DNA from: an uncultured Alphaproteobacteria bacterium
GTDB lineage: Bacteria > Pseudomonadota > Alphaproteobacteria > Methylaequorales > Methylaequoraceae
Direction of reading: 5' to 3'
Assembly (NCBI GenBank): GCA_902537615.1
Contig: CACBBU010000007.1
Span: 1-64,000 of the forward strand
DNA length: 64,000 bases
In this document: positions 20,522 to 33,600 of the stretch, piece by piece
Layout: every line of letters starts with the position of its first letter
Position numbering within the stretch: position 1 is the first letter of the stretch
Position numbers and translations under genes: made by a program
The notes under the pieces: generated by a model
Seen by the model: the letters and a program-made list of their open reading frames with translations, nothing else
Database searches by the model: none
What the model was told of the DNA's origin: nothing

Positions 20522-23356
20522 TTACTGTTTCAAAAATGTTTTTAAGCATAAAGCTGTATCATTTTTTTCTTCATTTAATAAACCCTCTACTGTTCCTTCA
20601 TAGAGAACAAAGCCACCTTTATCGCCACCCTCGGGACCTAAATCAATTACCCAATCGGAAGAGTTTATCACATCAAGGTTGTGTTCAATAACAACAACTG
20701 TATTTTTTTTATCTACAAAGCTATGTAAAATTTCTAAAAGTTTACTTACATCGTGTGTATGTAAGCCTGTTGTCGGTTCATCTAAAATATATATTGTTTT
20801 TCCAGTAGATCTTTTTGACAATTCTTTTGCTAATTTTATTCTTTGCGCTTCTCCACCAGAGAGTGTTGTTGCCGATTGACCTATTTGAATATACCCTAAA
20901 CCAACATCTTTAAGCGTCTTTAGTTTTGCGGAAATTGAGGGTATTGCTTTAAAAAAAATAAGTCCTTCATCAACCGTCATTTTTAAAACATCACTAATAC
21001 TTTTATTTTTAAACTTTATTTCTAAAGTTTCCCTATTAAACCTGTTACCTTTACAAATATCGCATTTAACAAATACATCTGCTAGAAAATGCATTTCTAT
21101 TCTTATCATACCATCACCTTGACAATTCTCACATCTGCCTCCTTTCACGTTAAATGAAAATCTACCAGGTTTATATCCTCGCATCTTTGACTCTGGAAGA
21201 TTCGCATACCAGTCTCTTATAAATGTAAAGCAACCTGTGTAAGTTGCAGGGTTAGACCTAGGTGTTCTTCCAATGGGACTTTGATCAATCTCAATAATTT
21301 TATCAACAAATTCATCCCCTATTAGTGAGTCAAATGGAAGTGATTTTAAATTGGAGTTATTTATTTTTTTAGATAATGCTTTATATAGAGTTTCAATTAT
21401 TAGCGACGATTTGCCACCACCAGAAACACCAGTTATACAGATAAAATTATTTAAGGGGAATTTAATATTTATATCTTTTAAATTATTTCCCTTTGCTCCT
21501 TTAATTTGTATAAAATTGTTCAGCTCAAGATTTCTTTTTTTTGTCACTTTTACGTCTAATTCGCTAGATAAATATTTGGCAGTAATACTTTTTTTATTTT
21601 TAATAATTTTTTCTAAACTTCCTTCTGCAATGACATTTCCTCCGTTAATTCCTGCCTCAAGACCAATATCAATAATATAATCTGAGGCACGAATTGTTTC
21701 TTCGTCATGTTCTACCACAATTACCGAATTACCAAGGTCTCTAAGTTTTTTTAAAGTTTTAATTAACTTCTTGTTATCTCTTTGATGAAGACCAATTGAG
21801 GGCTCATCTAAAACATAAAGAACTCCTGTTAACCCTGAACCAATCTGTGAAGCAAGTCTAATTCTTTGGCTTTCACCACCGGATAATGTAGTTGAACTTC
21901 TTGAAAGCTGTAAATAACCTAGTCCAACATTGTTCAAAAAAGAAAGACGGTCAATTATTTCTTTAACAATTCTTGATGAAATTATTTTTTGGTATTCTGA
22001 TAGACTCTCTTCTAATTCTTTGAACCATTTTAATGCTTTATCAATTGATAGTTTCGTTATATCAAATATATGTTTTTTGTTAATTTTAACTGCTAATGCC
22101 TCTTTCTTCAATCTGGTTCCCGAACAGGCTTCACACTGAAACTTATTCATATATTTTCCTAACTCTTCCCTTTGCCATAAATCAGATTTTCTAAGTTTTT
22201 TTTCCAAAAAACCAATCACACCAAAATAGTCTTCACTATAGCTCCAGCCGTTGTAGGAATTGAAAAAACTTAGATTTTTTGAATCTCCAAACATAATCAG
22301 CTTTCTCTTATCTCTAGGTATTTCTTTCCATTTTGTTCTTGGGTTAACTGAACAATGTTTTGATACTTCCAAAATAAGATCCCTGTAAAATTGATTATTT
22401 TTATTCCAGGGTGATATCACTCCTTCAATCATTGAAAGATTTTCATTAGTAATAATTAGATCAGGGTCAAACTTTTCTTTAAAACCTAATCCGTCACATT
22501 CGTTACAAGCTCCATTAGGGCTATTAAATGAAAATAATCTTGGTTCAATCTCCTCAATTGTGAAACCTGATATTGGACAAGCAAACCTAGAAGAAAAAAT
22601 ATGATTAACTGAGTTGTCAACATCAAAGAAATAGATTAACCCATCAGAGAGGTTCAATGCAGTTTCAACAGACTGCGAGATTCGAGATTTATATTTATCT
22701 TGAATCTGAACTCGGTCAATAACAACTTCAATGTTATGTTTGAAGTTTTTTTTTAAGATAGGTAGGTTCTCTGATGTATAAATTTCATCATCAATCCTGA
22801 ATCTTATATAACCTTTTTTTACTAAATCTGATAATTCTTTTTTGAATTCGCCCTTTCTGTTTCTTACTATAGGTGAAAGTAAATAATAGAAACTTTTTTT
22901 TTCTAATTTAAAAAAATCATCAATAATTTCTTGAACACTCATAGATTTGATTTCTTTTCCTGTCTCAGGAGAATATGGTTTACCGATTCTGGCAAATAAA
23001 ACCCTAAAATAGTCATATATTTCTGTTACAGTTCCAACTGTTGAACGTGGATTTTTTGATGTGGTTTTTTGATCAATTGATATTGAAGGGGATAATCCCT
23101 CAATCAGATCAACATCAGGTTTTTCCATCATATTTAAAAATTGTCTGGCGTATGAAGATAGACTTTCAACGTATCTTCTCTGCCCCTCGGCATATATAGT
23201 ATCAAAAGCTAACGAAGATTTTCCTGAACCAGATAAACCAGTAATAACAACAAATTGATTTTTTGGAATTTGTAAGTTAATATTTTTAAGGTTATGTTGT
23301 CTTGCTCCAATAATTTTTATACAATTCGTTGATATTTTATTACTTAACTTTTTCAT
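20522..23356 (-). CDS. uvrA: Excinuclease ABC subunit A
   Basis: GLSGSGKSSLAFDTIYAEGQRRYVESLS; two ABC domains; CxxC zinc motifs. Confidence 0.98.
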   Translation of the reverse strand: MKKLSNKISTNCIKIIGARQHNLKNINLQIPKNQFVVITGLSGSGKSSLAFDTIYAEGQRRYVESLSSYARQFLNMMEKPDVDLIEGLSPSISIDQKTTSKNPRSTVGTVTEIYDYFRVLFARIGKPYSPETGKEIKSMSVQEIIDDFFKLEKKSFYYLLSPIVRNRKGEFKKELSDLVKKGYIRFRIDDEIYTSENLPILKKNFKHNIEVVIDRVQIQDKYKSRISQSVETALNLSDGLIYFFDVDNSVNHIFSSRFACPISGFTIEEIEPRLFSFNSPNGACNECDGLGFKEKFDPDLIITNENLSMIEGVISPWNKNNQFYRDLILEVSKHCSVNPRTKWKEIPRDKRKLIMFGDSKNLSFFNSYNGWSYSEDYFGVIGFLEKKLRKSDLWQREELGKYMNKFQCEACSGTRLKKEALAVKINKKHIFDITKLSIDKALKWFKELEESLSEYQKIISSRIVKEIIDRLSFLNNVGLGYLQLSRSSTTLSGGESQRIRLASQIGSGLTGVLYVLDEPSIGLHQRDNKKLIKTLKKLRDLGNSVIVVEHDEETIRASDYIIDIGLEAGINGGNVIAEGSLEKIIKNKKSITAKYLSSELDVKVTKKRNLELNNFIQIKGAKGNNLKDINIKFPLNNFICITGVSGGGKSSLIIETLYKALSKKINNSNLKSLPFDSLIGDEFVDKIIEIDQSPIGRTPRSNPATYTGCFTFIRDWYANLPESKMRGYKPGRFSFNVKGGRCENCQGDGMIRIEMHFLADVFVKCDICKGNRFNRETLEIKFKNKSISDVLKMTVDEGLIFFKAIPSISAKLKTLKDVGLGYIQIGQSATTLSGGEAQRIKLAKELSKRSTGKTIYILDEPTTGLHTHDVSKLLEILHSFVDKKNTVVVIEHNLDVINSSDWVIDLGPEGGDKGGFVLYEGTVEGLLNEEKNDTALCLKTFLKQ

Positions 23357-23409
23357 GTTTTTTCAGATAGTTTATAAATATATAATATGTTATTATTTAG
23401 CTAATTAGT

Positions 23410-23874
23410 ATGGCAGGTTCAATAAACAAAGTTATATTGTTAGGAAGGTTGGGTGCTGACCCAGAAATTAGGGTGTCTCAAGAAGGTAACAAAATAGCTA
23501 GATTTTCGATTGCTACAAGTGAAACTTGGAAGGATAAAAATACAAATGAAAAAAAAGATAGGACCGAATGGCATAAGATCGTTATATTTTCTCCTGGTTT
23601 GTCAGAAATAACAGAAAAATATCTTAAAAAAGGTTCTCTTATTTATATAGAAGGTCAGTTAAGGAATAGAAAATATACAGACCAAAGTGGTATGGAGAAA
23701 AATATTTCTGAGGTCGTGCTTCAAGGCTACAATACAACCTTAACGATGATAGATAACAGAAGTAACTCTGATATAAACGAATTATCCTCACCAAGTCTTG
23801 ATAACACCTCAACAGAAAAAAATATAACCTCAGATTTCAATAATATTGATATTGAAGACGAAGTTCCTTTTTAG
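23410..23874 (+). CDS. ssb: Single-stranded DNA-binding protein
   Basis: [21 protein letters not shown]; acidic tail DIEDEVPF. Confidence 0.97.
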   Translation: MAGSINKVILLGRLGADPEIRVSQEGNKIARFSIATSETWKDKNTNEKKDRTEWHKIVIFSPGLSEITEKYLKKGSLIYIEGQLRNRKYTDQSGMEKNISEVVLQGYNTTLTMIDNRSNSDINELSSPSLDNTSTEKNITSDFNNIDIEDEVPF

Positions 23875-23882
23875 AATTAATA

Positions 23883-26537
23883 ATGATTGACGACTTTACA
23901 CCAGAAGAACCAAATTTAAAGGATAACGAGCGTATAAATATTGAAAAGGAAATGGAAAGCTCCTTTTTAGATTACGCCATGAGTGTGATTGTTTCAAGAG
24001 CACTTCCAGATGTATGTGATGGTCTTAAACCTGTTCATAGAAGGATTATTTATGCAATGAATGAAGCAGGTTATGTCTCAGGAAAACCTTCAAGAAAGTC
24101 TGCCAGAATTGTAGGAGATGTTATGGGTAAATATCATCCTCATGGAGATTCAGCAATTTATGATGCTATGGTAAGGTTAGCTCAGGAATTTAGTATGAGA
24201 GTTCCACTTGTTGATGGACAGGGAAATTTTGGTTCAATGGATGGAGACTCAGCTGCTGCAATGAGATATACAGAGGCAAAACTGTCCCCTATATCCTCCT
24301 TTCTTGTTAATGATATTGATCATGAGACTGTTGCATACAAAGAAAACTATGATGGAACAACTTTAGAGCCAGAATTACTTCCGGCAGAGTTCCCTAATTT
24401 ATTAATTAATGGGTCTGAAGGTATTGCAGTTGGAATGGCAACTAAAATTCCTCCACATTGTCCTTCAGAAATAATTAATGCATGTTGTAAGTTTGTAGAA
24501 GACCCAGAAATATCAGATGATAATTTATTGAATTATGTTAACGGACCAGACTTTCCAACTGGTGGAATAATAGTTGGTAAATCAGGAATTCGTAGTGCGT
24601 ATCTAACAGGAAAAGGCTCAATTTTAATTAGGGGAAAGACAAATATTGAAACAAATAAAAAAGGAAGAAGCTCAATTATTATTAATGAGATCCCATACGC
24701 CGTTAAAAAATCAAATTTAATTGAAATGATCGCAAAAGTTTCAAGAGATAAAATAATTGAAGGAATTTCAGAACTAAGAGATGAATCAAATAGAGAAGGC
24801 GTTAGAGTTGTTATTGATCTTAAAAGAGACGCTCAAGCAGAAGTAATTCTTAATCAGTTGTTTAAATTTACGCCATTACAGATTTCTTTTGGAATAAATA
24901 TGCTAGCTCTTAACAAAGGAGTTCCCGAGCTTTTAAATTTGAAAAAATCAATTAAACTTTTTGTAGAATTCAGACAAGATGTAATTTTTAAAAGAACAAA
25001 GTTTCACTTAAAAAAAACTAGAGAGAAAGCTCACGTGCTTTTAGGCCTTTCAATAGCTTTAGAAAATATAGATAAGGTTATAGAAATTATTAGATCATCA
25101 AAAGATACAAATGAGGCTAAAGAAAATCTGTTGGGTCAAAAATGGTCTCTTCCTAAAGATAAATTTATTCTTTCTTTTATTGATTCAGAAAATGATAATT
25201 CTTTAATAGAAAAAAACTTTTTTAAACTCTCTGATATTCAAGCTAAGTCAATTTTAGAAATCAGATTAAGCAGGCTAACTAACCTTGAAAGATCAAAACT
25301 CTCAGAGGATCTTTATGAATGTGTAAAAATGATTGAGGATTATCTAGAAATACTTTCTTCACCAAAAAGATTAAATTCTGTGCTTATCAATGAACTAAAT
25401 GAAATAAATTCAAAAATTAATTCTCCAAGAAAAACTGAAATATCTGATAATGAAGAAATTATTGATGATGAATCGCTCATAACCTCAGAGGACGTTGTAG
25501 TAACATTAACTAATACTGGTTATATAAAAAGAGTACCTTTAAACTCATACAGAGCACAGAAAAGAGGAGGTAAGGGTAGAGCAGGAATGACTACGAAGGA
25601 GGAAGATTTTGTTAATGAAGTTTTTGTTGTTAACACACTAACTCCTTTGTTATTTTTTTCATCAATGGGTATTGTTTACAAATTAAAAACTTACAAAATT
25701 CCATCTGGTAGCCCAACTTCAAAAGGAAAGGCCCTAGTTAATTTACTACCTTTGAGATCTGGTGAGAAAATTACTACAACTATGCCGTACAACCTTTCCG
25801 ATAAAAAAAATAATATTATTTTTGCTACTTCTCTAGGAAATATAAGAAGAAATAAGTTAAATGATTTTCATAATATCAATGCAAATGGAAAAATTGCTAT
25901 GAAACTAAAAGAAAAAGACAGTCTAGTAAATGTTGTGGTATGCTCAGATAAAGATAATATTTTTATGTCAACACGTTTAGGAAAATGTGTACGTTTTTCA
26001 TGCAAGGATCTGAGAGTATTTTCTGGTCGCTCTTCAGTTGGAGTTAGGGGAGTTAAACTTTCTAACACAGATTCAATTATTTCACTTGCCATACTTAATG
26101 GTTTTGATTTTGTTGTAGAAGAAAGAGATGAATATTTGAAAATCTGCTCTGCCGAGAGAAAAAATGAAAAACTGGAAGGAGAAATACTCGATGAAACTAA
26201 GTTTAATTTGTTAAAAGAAAATGAAGAATTTATTTTGAGCGTTACTGATAAGGGTTTTGGAAAAAGAAGTTCCTCATATGAGTATAGAAAAACAAGTCGA
26301 GGTGGAGTAGGTATTGCAAACATGCAGTTAACAGAAAGAAATGGGAATGAAGTTGTTGCCTCATTTCCAATTTCAAATAAGGATCAACTGATGTTGGTAA
26401 CAGATAAAGGAAAATTAATAAGATGCCCTGTAAATGATATAAGAATTGCAGGCAGACAAACTCAAGGTGTTACATTATTTAATGTTTCTGATGGCGAAAG
26501 AGTTGTTTCTGTAGCAAAACTTGAAGAAAATGAATGA
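23883..26537 (+). CDS. gyrA: DNA gyrase subunit A
   Basis: [28 protein letters not shown]-type motif, [11 protein letters not shown] catalytic Tyr, C-terminal beta-pinwheel. Confidence 0.98.
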   Translation: MIDDFTPEEPNLKDNERINIEKEMESSFLDYAMSVIVSRALPDVCDGLKPVHRRIIYAMNEAGYVSGKPSRKSARIVGDVMGKYHPHGDSAIYDAMVRLAQEFSMRVPLVDGQGNFGSMDGDSAAAMRYTEAKLSPISSFLVNDIDHETVAYKENYDGTTLEPELLPAEFPNLLINGSEGIAVGMATKIPPHCPSEIINACCKFVEDPEISDDNLLNYVNGPDFPTGGIIVGKSGIRSAYLTGKGSILIRGKTNIETNKKGRSSIIINEIPYAVKKSNLIEMIAKVSRDKIIEGISELRDESNREGVRVVIDLKRDAQAEVILNQLFKFTPLQISFGINMLALNKGVPELLNLKKSIKLFVEFRQDVIFKRTKFHLKKTREKAHVLLGLSIALENIDKVIEIIRSSKDTNEAKENLLGQKWSLPKDKFILSFIDSENDNSLIEKNFFKLSDIQAKSILEIRLSRLTNLERSKLSEDLYECVKMIEDYLEILSSPKRLNSVLINELNEINSKINSPRKTEISDNEEIIDDESLITSEDVVVTLTNTGYIKRVPLNSYRAQKRGGKGRAGMTTKEEDFVNEVFVVNTLTPLLFFSSMGIVYKLKTYKIPSGSPTSKGKALVNLLPLRSGEKITTTMPYNLSDKKNNIIFATSLGNIRRNKLNDFHNINANGKIAMKLKEKDSLVNVVVCSDKDNIFMSTRLGKCVRFSCKDLRVFSGRSSVGVRGVKLSNTDSIISLAILNGFDFVVEERDEYLKICSAERKNEKLEGEILDETKFNLLKENEEFILSVTDKGFGKRSSSYEYRKTSRGGVGIANMQLTERNGNEVVASFPISNKDQLMLVTDKGKLIRCPVNDIRIAGRQTQGVTLFNVSDGERVVSVAKLEENE

Positions 26538-27036
26538 TCATCAAACTATAACAGGTATTTATCCAGGTACTTTTGATCCGGTTACTTTTGGACATTTAGA
26601 TATCGTTCAGAGAGCATGTAATATTGTTGATAAATTGATTATAAGCGTTGCAGAAAATATTCATAAAAAACCTTTTTTTACAGTTGAAGAAAGGGTCTCA
26701 ATGATCAAAGAATCGTTAGATCTTATTGAAACAAATAAATGTTTGATTGAAGTTCTAGGTTTTGATAATTTATTGGTAGATCATGCTAAAAGATTTAATG
26801 CAAAAGTAATTATAAGAGGTTTAAGAGCAGTAGCTGATTTTGAATATGAGTTTCAAATGGCGGGTATGAATTCAAAATTAGCGCCTGATGTTGAAACTAT
26901 ATTTTTAATGGCTTCTGAAAACCTTCAACTTACCTCTGCTAGATTCGTCAAGGAGATTGCATTTCATAGTGGAAAGATTAATAATTTTGTGCCTGATCAT
27001 GTTATAAAAATGTTTAAAAAGAAGGAAAATAGTTAA
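26521..27036 (+). CDS. coaD: Phosphopantetheine adenylyltransferase
   Basis: [33 protein letters not shown]. Confidence 0.97.
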   Translation: MKKMNDHQTITGIYPGTFDPVTFGHLDIVQRACNIVDKLIISVAENIHKKPFFTVEERVSMIKESLDLIETNKCLIEVLGFDNLLVDHAKRFNAKVIIRGLRAVADFEYEFQMAGMNSKLAPDVETIFLMASENLQLTSARFVKEIAFHSGKINNFVPDHVIKMFKKKENS

Positions 27037-27563
27037 TGCCAAAATTTTTAGTGAATTTATTATTAATTTTTTGTGGATTTTTTATTGGCAGTTCAAAAGC
27101 CGTAGAACCAGTTACAATTCAGATGCTTTTGGAAAAAGGAATTGTTGTTATAGAAACCTACCCCGAAAAAGCACCAAAGACAGTAAAAAGAATCACTGAA
27201 TTAATAGAACAAGGTTTTTATGATGGCCTTACTTTTCATAGAGTGATTTCGGGATTTATGGCACAAGGTGGTGATCCTGAAGGCAATGGAACAGGTGGAA
27301 GTGGAAAAAATATTGTTGCCGAATTTAATGATATAAAGCATGAAAGAGGTATAGTATCAATGGCACGAAGCAGCAACCCAGATTCCGCAGATAGTCAATT
27401 TTTTATTTGCTACGACTCGCATCCTTTTCTTGATGGTCAGTACACAGCATGGGGTAAAGTTATTGAGGGCATGAATATTATTGATAGAATACCGGAAGGA
27501 AAAGGACCTAATGGTCAAGTGCTTAGCAATGCAACAAAAATAATAACCATGAGAATCAAATAA
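27036..27563 (+). CDS. Cyclophilin-type peptidyl-prolyl isomerase, signal peptide
   Basis: FHRVISGFMAQGGDPEGNGTGG; SQFFI. Confidence 0.95.
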   Translation: MPKFLVNLLLIFCGFFIGSSKAVEPVTIQMLLEKGIVVIETYPEKAPKTVKRITELIEQGFYDGLTFHRVISGFMAQGGDPEGNGTGGSGKNIVAEFNDIKHERGIVSMARSSNPDSADSQFFICYDSHPFLDGQYTAWGKVIEGMNIIDRIPEGKGPNGQVLSNATKIITMRIK

Positions 27564-27621
27564 AAAAACTTTTTTGTTGTTAAATATCTAATATTTCATT
27601 ATATCCTATTAAAGAAATTAA

Positions 27622-27697
27622 GCGCCCGTAGCTCAGCTGGTAGAGCACTCCCCTTTTAAGGGAGTTGTCATGAGTTCGAACCTCATCGGGCGTGCCA
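27622..27697 (+). tRNA. tRNA-Lys (TTT), CCA encoded
   Basis: Cloverleaf folded by eye: GCGCCCG acceptor, anticodon stem-loop CTCCC-CTTTTAA-GGGAG, GTTCGAAC T arm, 3' GCCA. Confidence 0.95.
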
Positions 27698-27713
27698 CAC
27701 TGGATAATAAGGT

Positions 27714-28334
27714 ATGTTAGCCAAGATTAAAAATTATTTCCTGACAGGAGTTTTAGTTTCTGCTCCAGTCTTCATCACTTTCTGGATAGTTTTTTCTCTT
27801 GTTAAGTTTTTTGATCAATTAATAACCCCACTTATACCCTTTTACATTAATCCTAATTACTATCTACCAAGAGATGTTCCCGGCCTAGGGCTAATAATAC
27901 TTGTAACATTACTTGTTTTTATAGGATTTATTACAGCTAGCTTTTTTGGATCTCTTATATTACGAAAAACAGAGTCTTTAATTAGTAAAATTCCTTTAAT
28001 TAAAATCTTTTATAAAACAATTAAACAAATAATTGAGACAATTTTTAAAAATAACTCCAATGCATTTAGAGATGTTGTATTGTTAGAGTATCCAAGAAAA
28101 GGTGTATGGGTTTTGGGCTTTACAACCGGTGAAGTCAAAGGTGTTGTTAAACAAAAAATTAATAAACAGGTAGTAAATGTTTTTGTTCCAACAACCCCCA
28201 ACCCAACCTCAGGTTTTCTTTTAATGGTTCCTAAAAACCAACTTAAATATTTAAATACAAAGGTTGACGATGCTGTAAAAACGATAGTTTCAGCAGGAAT
28301 TATTGATTTAAAATCTAAGCAGAAAAGTAATTAA
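27714..28334 (+). CDS. DUF502 family membrane protein
   Basis: YFLTGVLVSAPVFITFWIVF; VPTTPNPTSGFLLMVP. Confidence 0.9.
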   Translation: MLAKIKNYFLTGVLVSAPVFITFWIVFSLVKFFDQLITPLIPFYINPNYYLPRDVPGLGLIILVTLLVFIGFITASFFGSLILRKTESLISKIPLIKIFYKTIKQIIETIFKNNSNAFRDVVLLEYPRKGVWVLGFTTGEVKGVVKQKINKQVVNVFVPTTPNPTSGFLLMVPKNQLKYLNTKVDDAVKTIVSAGIIDLKSKQKSN

Positions 28335-30378
28335 GAAGTTCTTTCTCACCGTAAAATGTATTAATTAAAAAATCAATTTTTTGTTTATTTATTTTTGAAC
28401 TATCAAGTAAAAACTTACAATCTTTTTTTACATTTTCCAAAAAATCAATATCTTCATAAGGTAAAAAAAATTTCCATTTTGGTAGTCCTGATTGATTAGT
28501 TCCAAAAAAATCTCCTGATCCTCTTAAAAACATGTCTTTTTCGGAAATTTCAAAACCATCGTCAGTGTTTCTTAAAATTAAAAGTCTTTTTCTAGATATT
28601 TCAGATAAATTATCATTGTGCATAAGGACACAATTAGATTCTTTATTACTTCTTGAAATTCTTCCTCTTAATTGGTGCAGTTGAGCTAAACCAAATTTAT
28701 TAGCTTGTTCCACTATCATAAGAGTAGCACTAGGAATATTAATTCCAACTTCAACCATTGTGGTTGAAATTAAAATCATTTTTTTTCCAATTTGAAACTC
28801 ATGCATATTTCTTATAATTTTTTCATCTGTCATTTTACCATGAATTAAACTTACATTATCTTTGAAAATATCTTTAAGATAATTAAATCTAGATAAAACT
28901 GTGTCACTATCACTTTCAATAAATTCTTCATTATTACCTATGTTTGGCAAAATCCAAAACACTTGCTCCTTCTTTTTTATTTTTCTCTCTATTCCATTTA
29001 TTAGGTTATCAATATTTTTTTTACTTATAATGGAAGTTATTACTTTCTTTCTATTTTTTGGCTTTGTTTTAATTTTAGATATATCAATTTCTCCATAAAG
29101 TGCAAAAGATAAACTTCTAGGGATTGGAGTTGCAGACATTATTAACATATGACAATTTACTGACTTTTCCAAAAGTTTAATTCTTTGATTCACTCCAAAT
29201 TTATGTTGCTCGTCAATCACCACTAAACCTAATTTTTTAAAATGAAGTGACTTGTTATAAACAGAGTGGGTTCCAATTAATAGTTGAATTTCATTTCTAG
29301 TAACTTTATCAATGATAAATTGTTTCTTTTTTGACTTACTAGTTAATAATTCTGTTTGAATATTGTATTTTTCAAAAATTTTATTGAAATAATTAAAATG
29401 TTGTTTGGCAAGTAGTTCAGTAGGAGCCATTAGTACACATTGATAACCTGACTTTATTACGTCAGCAATTACTAAAAGAGAAACAATTGTCTTACCAGAA
29501 CCAACATCGCCTTGAATTAATCTATAAATTTGTTTTTTATTTAAAAATTCATTATTAATTTCTTCAATGGTGCTTTGTTGATCTTTAGTTAATTTAAAAT
29601 CCAATGATTTAATTATTTTTTTTGATAATGAAAAGTCTTTCACATGGAAATTATTTTTTTTTTCTTTATGTTTTTTTAATTTATCAAAAATTAGAAAATT
29701 TGAAAGCAGCTCGTCATAAGCAAGTCTTTCTCTATAAATTTTTAAATTATTACACTCTTTTCTTGGACAATGTAAATTAACAAGAGAAGTTTTAAAACTT
29801 TGCCATTCATTTTTTTCTAATACATTGTTATTAATCCACTCTGAAGGTAGAGATTCGTTTTCAAAAACTTTTAAACTTTGTAATACTACTTTTCTAAAAT
29901 ATTTTTTATTAATTCTTTTTCTTGCTAAATTATATTGCGGCTCAAATTCCTCAAATATTTTAATATTCTTTTCATTTATTACTTCATAAGGATGGATGAA
30001 TTGATATGTATTAGAAAAGAAATAAAGTTTACCAGATACCCTGTAAGACAAACCAATATTAAACTTATTATACATAAATTTTTTAAAACTACCAAAATAA
30101 AGAATATTAATTTTTTGGTTGAATTTACTTGTAGCAATAATTTTATAAGGAGATTTGCTATTAAATGGTTTTACATGATTTGTAATTTTTAAATCCAGAG
30201 TAATTATATTATTTACGTCTCCTAATTCTATTTGATTTTTGAGATTTTTTTCAATTACTTTAAGCGGTCTTTGAGTTAATATATCAATGTTCCTATTTCC
30301 AAAGTTATTTTTGATGTTTTTTATTTGTAAGCTTTTTCCCTTTATTTCATGAAAAATATTTTGTTTTATAAAATCCAT
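28315..30378 (-). CDS. recG: ATP-dependent DNA helicase RecG
   Basis: LIQGDVGSGKT, VIDEQHKFGVNQR, MSATPIPRSL, GRISRS. Confidence 0.96.
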   Translation of the reverse strand: MDFIKQNIFHEIKGKSLQIKNIKNNFGNRNIDILTQRPLKVIEKNLKNQIELGDVNNIITLDLKITNHVKPFNSKSPYKIIATSKFNQKINILYFGSFKKFMYNKFNIGLSYRVSGKLYFFSNTYQFIHPYEVINEKNIKIFEEFEPQYNLARKRINKKYFRKVVLQSLKVFENESLPSEWINNNVLEKNEWQSFKTSLVNLHCPRKECNNLKIYRERLAYDELLSNFLIFDKLKKHKEKKNNFHVKDFSLSKKIIKSLDFKLTKDQQSTIEEINNEFLNKKQIYRLIQGDVGSGKTIVSLLVIADVIKSGYQCVLMAPTELLAKQHFNYFNKIFEKYNIQTELLTSKSKKKQFIIDKVTRNEIQLLIGTHSVYNKSLHFKKLGLVVIDEQHKFGVNQRIKLLEKSVNCHMLIMSATPIPRSLSFALYGEIDISKIKTKPKNRKKVITSIISKKNIDNLINGIERKIKKKEQVFWILPNIGNNEEFIESDSDTVLSRFNYLKDIFKDNVSLIHGKMTDEKIIRNMHEFQIGKKMILISTTMVEVGINIPSATLMIVEQANKFGLAQLHQLRGRISRSNKESNCVLMHNDNLSEISRKRLLILRNTDDGFEISEKDMFLRGSGDFFGTNQSGLPKWKFFLPYEDIDFLENVKKDCKFLLDSSKINKQKIDFLINTFYGEKELLNYFSA

Positions 30379-30414
30379 TAAATATACTAGTTCTTTTATT
30401 TATTATTATCATTA

Positions 30415-30675
30415 ATGACAAAAAATCTCTTTAAAAAAAAAATTTTACATAGAGCTAAATATAGAGGTATTAAAGAACTTGATATAATTTTTTATAATTT
30501 TTTACTTGAGTATGAAGATAAGATATCTGACGAAGAACTCTATGAACTTGAAGAAATTTTAAATCTTCCAGACAGTGAATTATTAGAAATTATTTATAAA
30601 AAAGATAACATACCATCAAATTTAAAAGATGGTATTTTAAAAAAAATTCTGAAAAATTGTTATGCTGAAGATTAG
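30415..30675 (+). CDS. sdhE: FAD assembly factor SdhE (DUF339)
   Basis: KILHRAKYRGIKELDIIFYNFL; located between recG and mfd. Confidence 0.87.
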   Translation: MTKNLFKKKILHRAKYRGIKELDIIFYNFLLEYEDKISDEELYELEEILNLPDSELLEIIYKKDNIPSNLKDGILKKILKNCYAED

Positions 30676-33600
30676 TATTAATGAAAAAATAAAAAAAATA
30701 AATCTTTATGATGATTCCATTCAAATTTTTTTATCACTAATTTCAAATACGAAAAAAAAAATTGCTTTTTTCGCTTCTAATCATAAAGAAGCGATAATTC
30801 TCAAAAATAAAATTAAGTTATTTGATCCTTCAATCAAAATTTTAATCTTTCCAGACCTTGATTGTTCTTTTCTTTCAAATGTTTCTCCTACAAAACCAAT
30901 ATTACTTGAACGTATAACAACATTATTCAATTTGGTCGCTAACAAAAAAGAAAAAATAATTCTTATTGCAACAATAAATTCTCTAGTAACTAAAACTATT
31001 GTAAAAGAAAAACTAAGTTTTTTTGACGTATTTGATCAATCTAAAAATAGTTATGAAAAAGTAAATAATTTTTTAAAACAAAATAACTATGAATTCGTTG
31101 ATACAGTCAGAAGCAAAGGTGAATGTTGTGTTAGAGGACAAATAATTGACATTTTTTCACCATTAGAGAACAAACCTATCAGAATTTTATACAATTTTGA
31201 AGAGGTTGAAACTGTAAATTATTTTGATGTATATAGTCAAAATAATTGTGGAGTTGTTAAAAATTATTTTATATGTCTAACATCTGAAATAATTTTTGAT
31301 TCTAACTCTATCAAATATTTTAGAGAATCATTCAGAAAACTTAAAATTTCAGATAAAAACGATTTTTATAAATCAATTTCCAGCGATAATATTATACCAG
31401 GCTCTGAACAGTTTTATCCAATACTTTATGATAAGTATGATTCTATTATTGATTATTTAGATGGTTATAGTTTTTATTTCAGGGAGGAATCAATTAATGA
31501 GTTTGATGAGAAACTGAGTCACGCAATTACTGAAATTACAAATCTTGAAAATAATGTAATTAAGGAGTCTAAATTCTATGAAGAGAAAAATTTCATTAAG
31601 AAGCAACTTAATAAAAAAAATACATTTATTTTTTCAAGGATAAGCAATAACTCTGACACACATTTCTTTTCTGAAACTTTTTTTTTGAGTGAAGATAAAA
31701 ACGTTAATTTTAAAAAATTAAGTAATTTTTTGTCTTCTCCAGAATATGAAAAATTTTTTTTTTGTTATGACAGTTTTGTTAATAAAAAAAAAATAGAAAA
31801 ACTTTTTGGAAGTTTAAACATTAAGTATAAAAAATTATTATTTCTCAATGATAGCTCCGGAAAATATAATATAATAAATCTTTCAATCAATTCTAGTTTT
31901 ATATTAAAACAGGAAAAGAAATTCTTATTTCTTTCAGATTATGACTTTTTTAAAAAAATAATAAAAAGAAAAACATCGTCTGAAATACAAAATAATAATA
32001 TAATAAGTGAATTCAGTCAGTTAAATCTTGGCGAATTAGTCGTTCATGTTGATCATGGAGTTGGAAAATTTAATTGTCTAACCAAAAAAAAAATTAACGA
32101 CTTAGAGCAAGAATTTATTGAACTTCTTTATTATAACAATGATAAACTTTTAATTCCTATTGAAAACTTAGAGTTAATATCAAAGTATGGGTTTACCAAT
32201 AAAACTGTAAAGTTAGATAAACTTGGACTACAAAACTGGCAATTTAAAAAAGCAACATTAAAGAAAAAAATTAAACAAATTGCTGCTGAGTTGATTAATA
32301 CTGCAGCAAAAAGAGAAATAGCAAGATCTTTAGAAATTAAACACAATAAAATTGAATATGAAAAATTCTCTTCACTTTTTGAATTTACTGAAACCTCTGA
32401 TCAAATGAAAGCAATTCAACAAATAGAAAATGACTTTAACTCCTCAAAAGCAATGGACAGGCTAATTTGTGGTGATGTTGGGTTTGGGAAAACAGAAATT
32501 GCAATGAGGACTGCATTTTTAGTTTTATCTTCAGGTTATCAAGTTGCAGTTATCTGTCCAAAAGTTTTATTAGTAAACCAACATTTTAAGACATTTACAA
32601 AAAGATTTTATGATTTTGATTATACAATTGAAAAAATATCCAGGTTTGAAACAATAAGCAAAAAAAAAAAGGTTAAAGAAAAACTCAAACTTGGTTTAAT
32701 TGATTTAGTTATTGGAACTCACGCAATATTATCTGATAATATTAGTTTTAATAATCTAGGACTTATTATAATTGATGAGGAGCAAAGTTTTGGTGTTGAA
32801 CAAAAAGAAAGACTAAAAAAAAAACAACCTAACGCACATATTTTAACTCTGACTGCAACCCCTATACCTAGAACACTTCAAGCCTCACTTCTAAAAATGA
32901 GAGATATAAGTCTTATTAAGACTCCACCTCTTAATAGACGAAATGTAAAAACCTATTTGATGTTTTATGAAGATAATTTATTTAAGAATATTATAAATAA
33001 GGAACTTGACAGAAAGGGACAAATTTTTTTTGTAACTCCTAGAATAAAAGAAATCCAAGATTTAGAAAAAAAATTAAAAAAAAATTTTTCATCAATTAAT
33101 TATGCAATTATACATAGTAAGTTAAATGCAGTTGAAATAGAGAATATTTATACAAACTTTTTTGAAAAAAAAATCGATCTTTTATTATCAACCGCTATGA
33201 TTGAATCGGGTCTAGATATTTCCAACGTTAATACTATTATAATTAATAAACCCTATTTATTCGGTTTGTCTCAGCTTTATCAACTTAGAGGAAGAGTAGG
33301 GAGATCGTCAACTCAAGCTTATGCTTATTTATTATTAGAAAAGAATACAGTTTTGAGTGAGGAACGACTAAAAAGGTTACAACTAATTTCTAAAATAGAT
33401 AGTCTTGGTGCCGGACTTTCAATTGCTACGAATGATTTGGATATAAGAGGTGCCGGAAATATTGTTGGTTCGGAGCAATCTGGACACATTAAAGAGGTTG
33501 GAATTGAACTGTATTATAAAATGTTAAATGAGGCGATAAGTGAATTAAAAAATGAAAAAATTTCATCAAATGATTGGTCTCCGGTAATCAACTTAGGATT

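Noticed and set aside
23357-23409. LexA-type SOS box between divergent uvrA and ssb
   Set aside because: No GTTC-N7-GTTC alphaproteobacterial LexA box found in the intergenic DNA.
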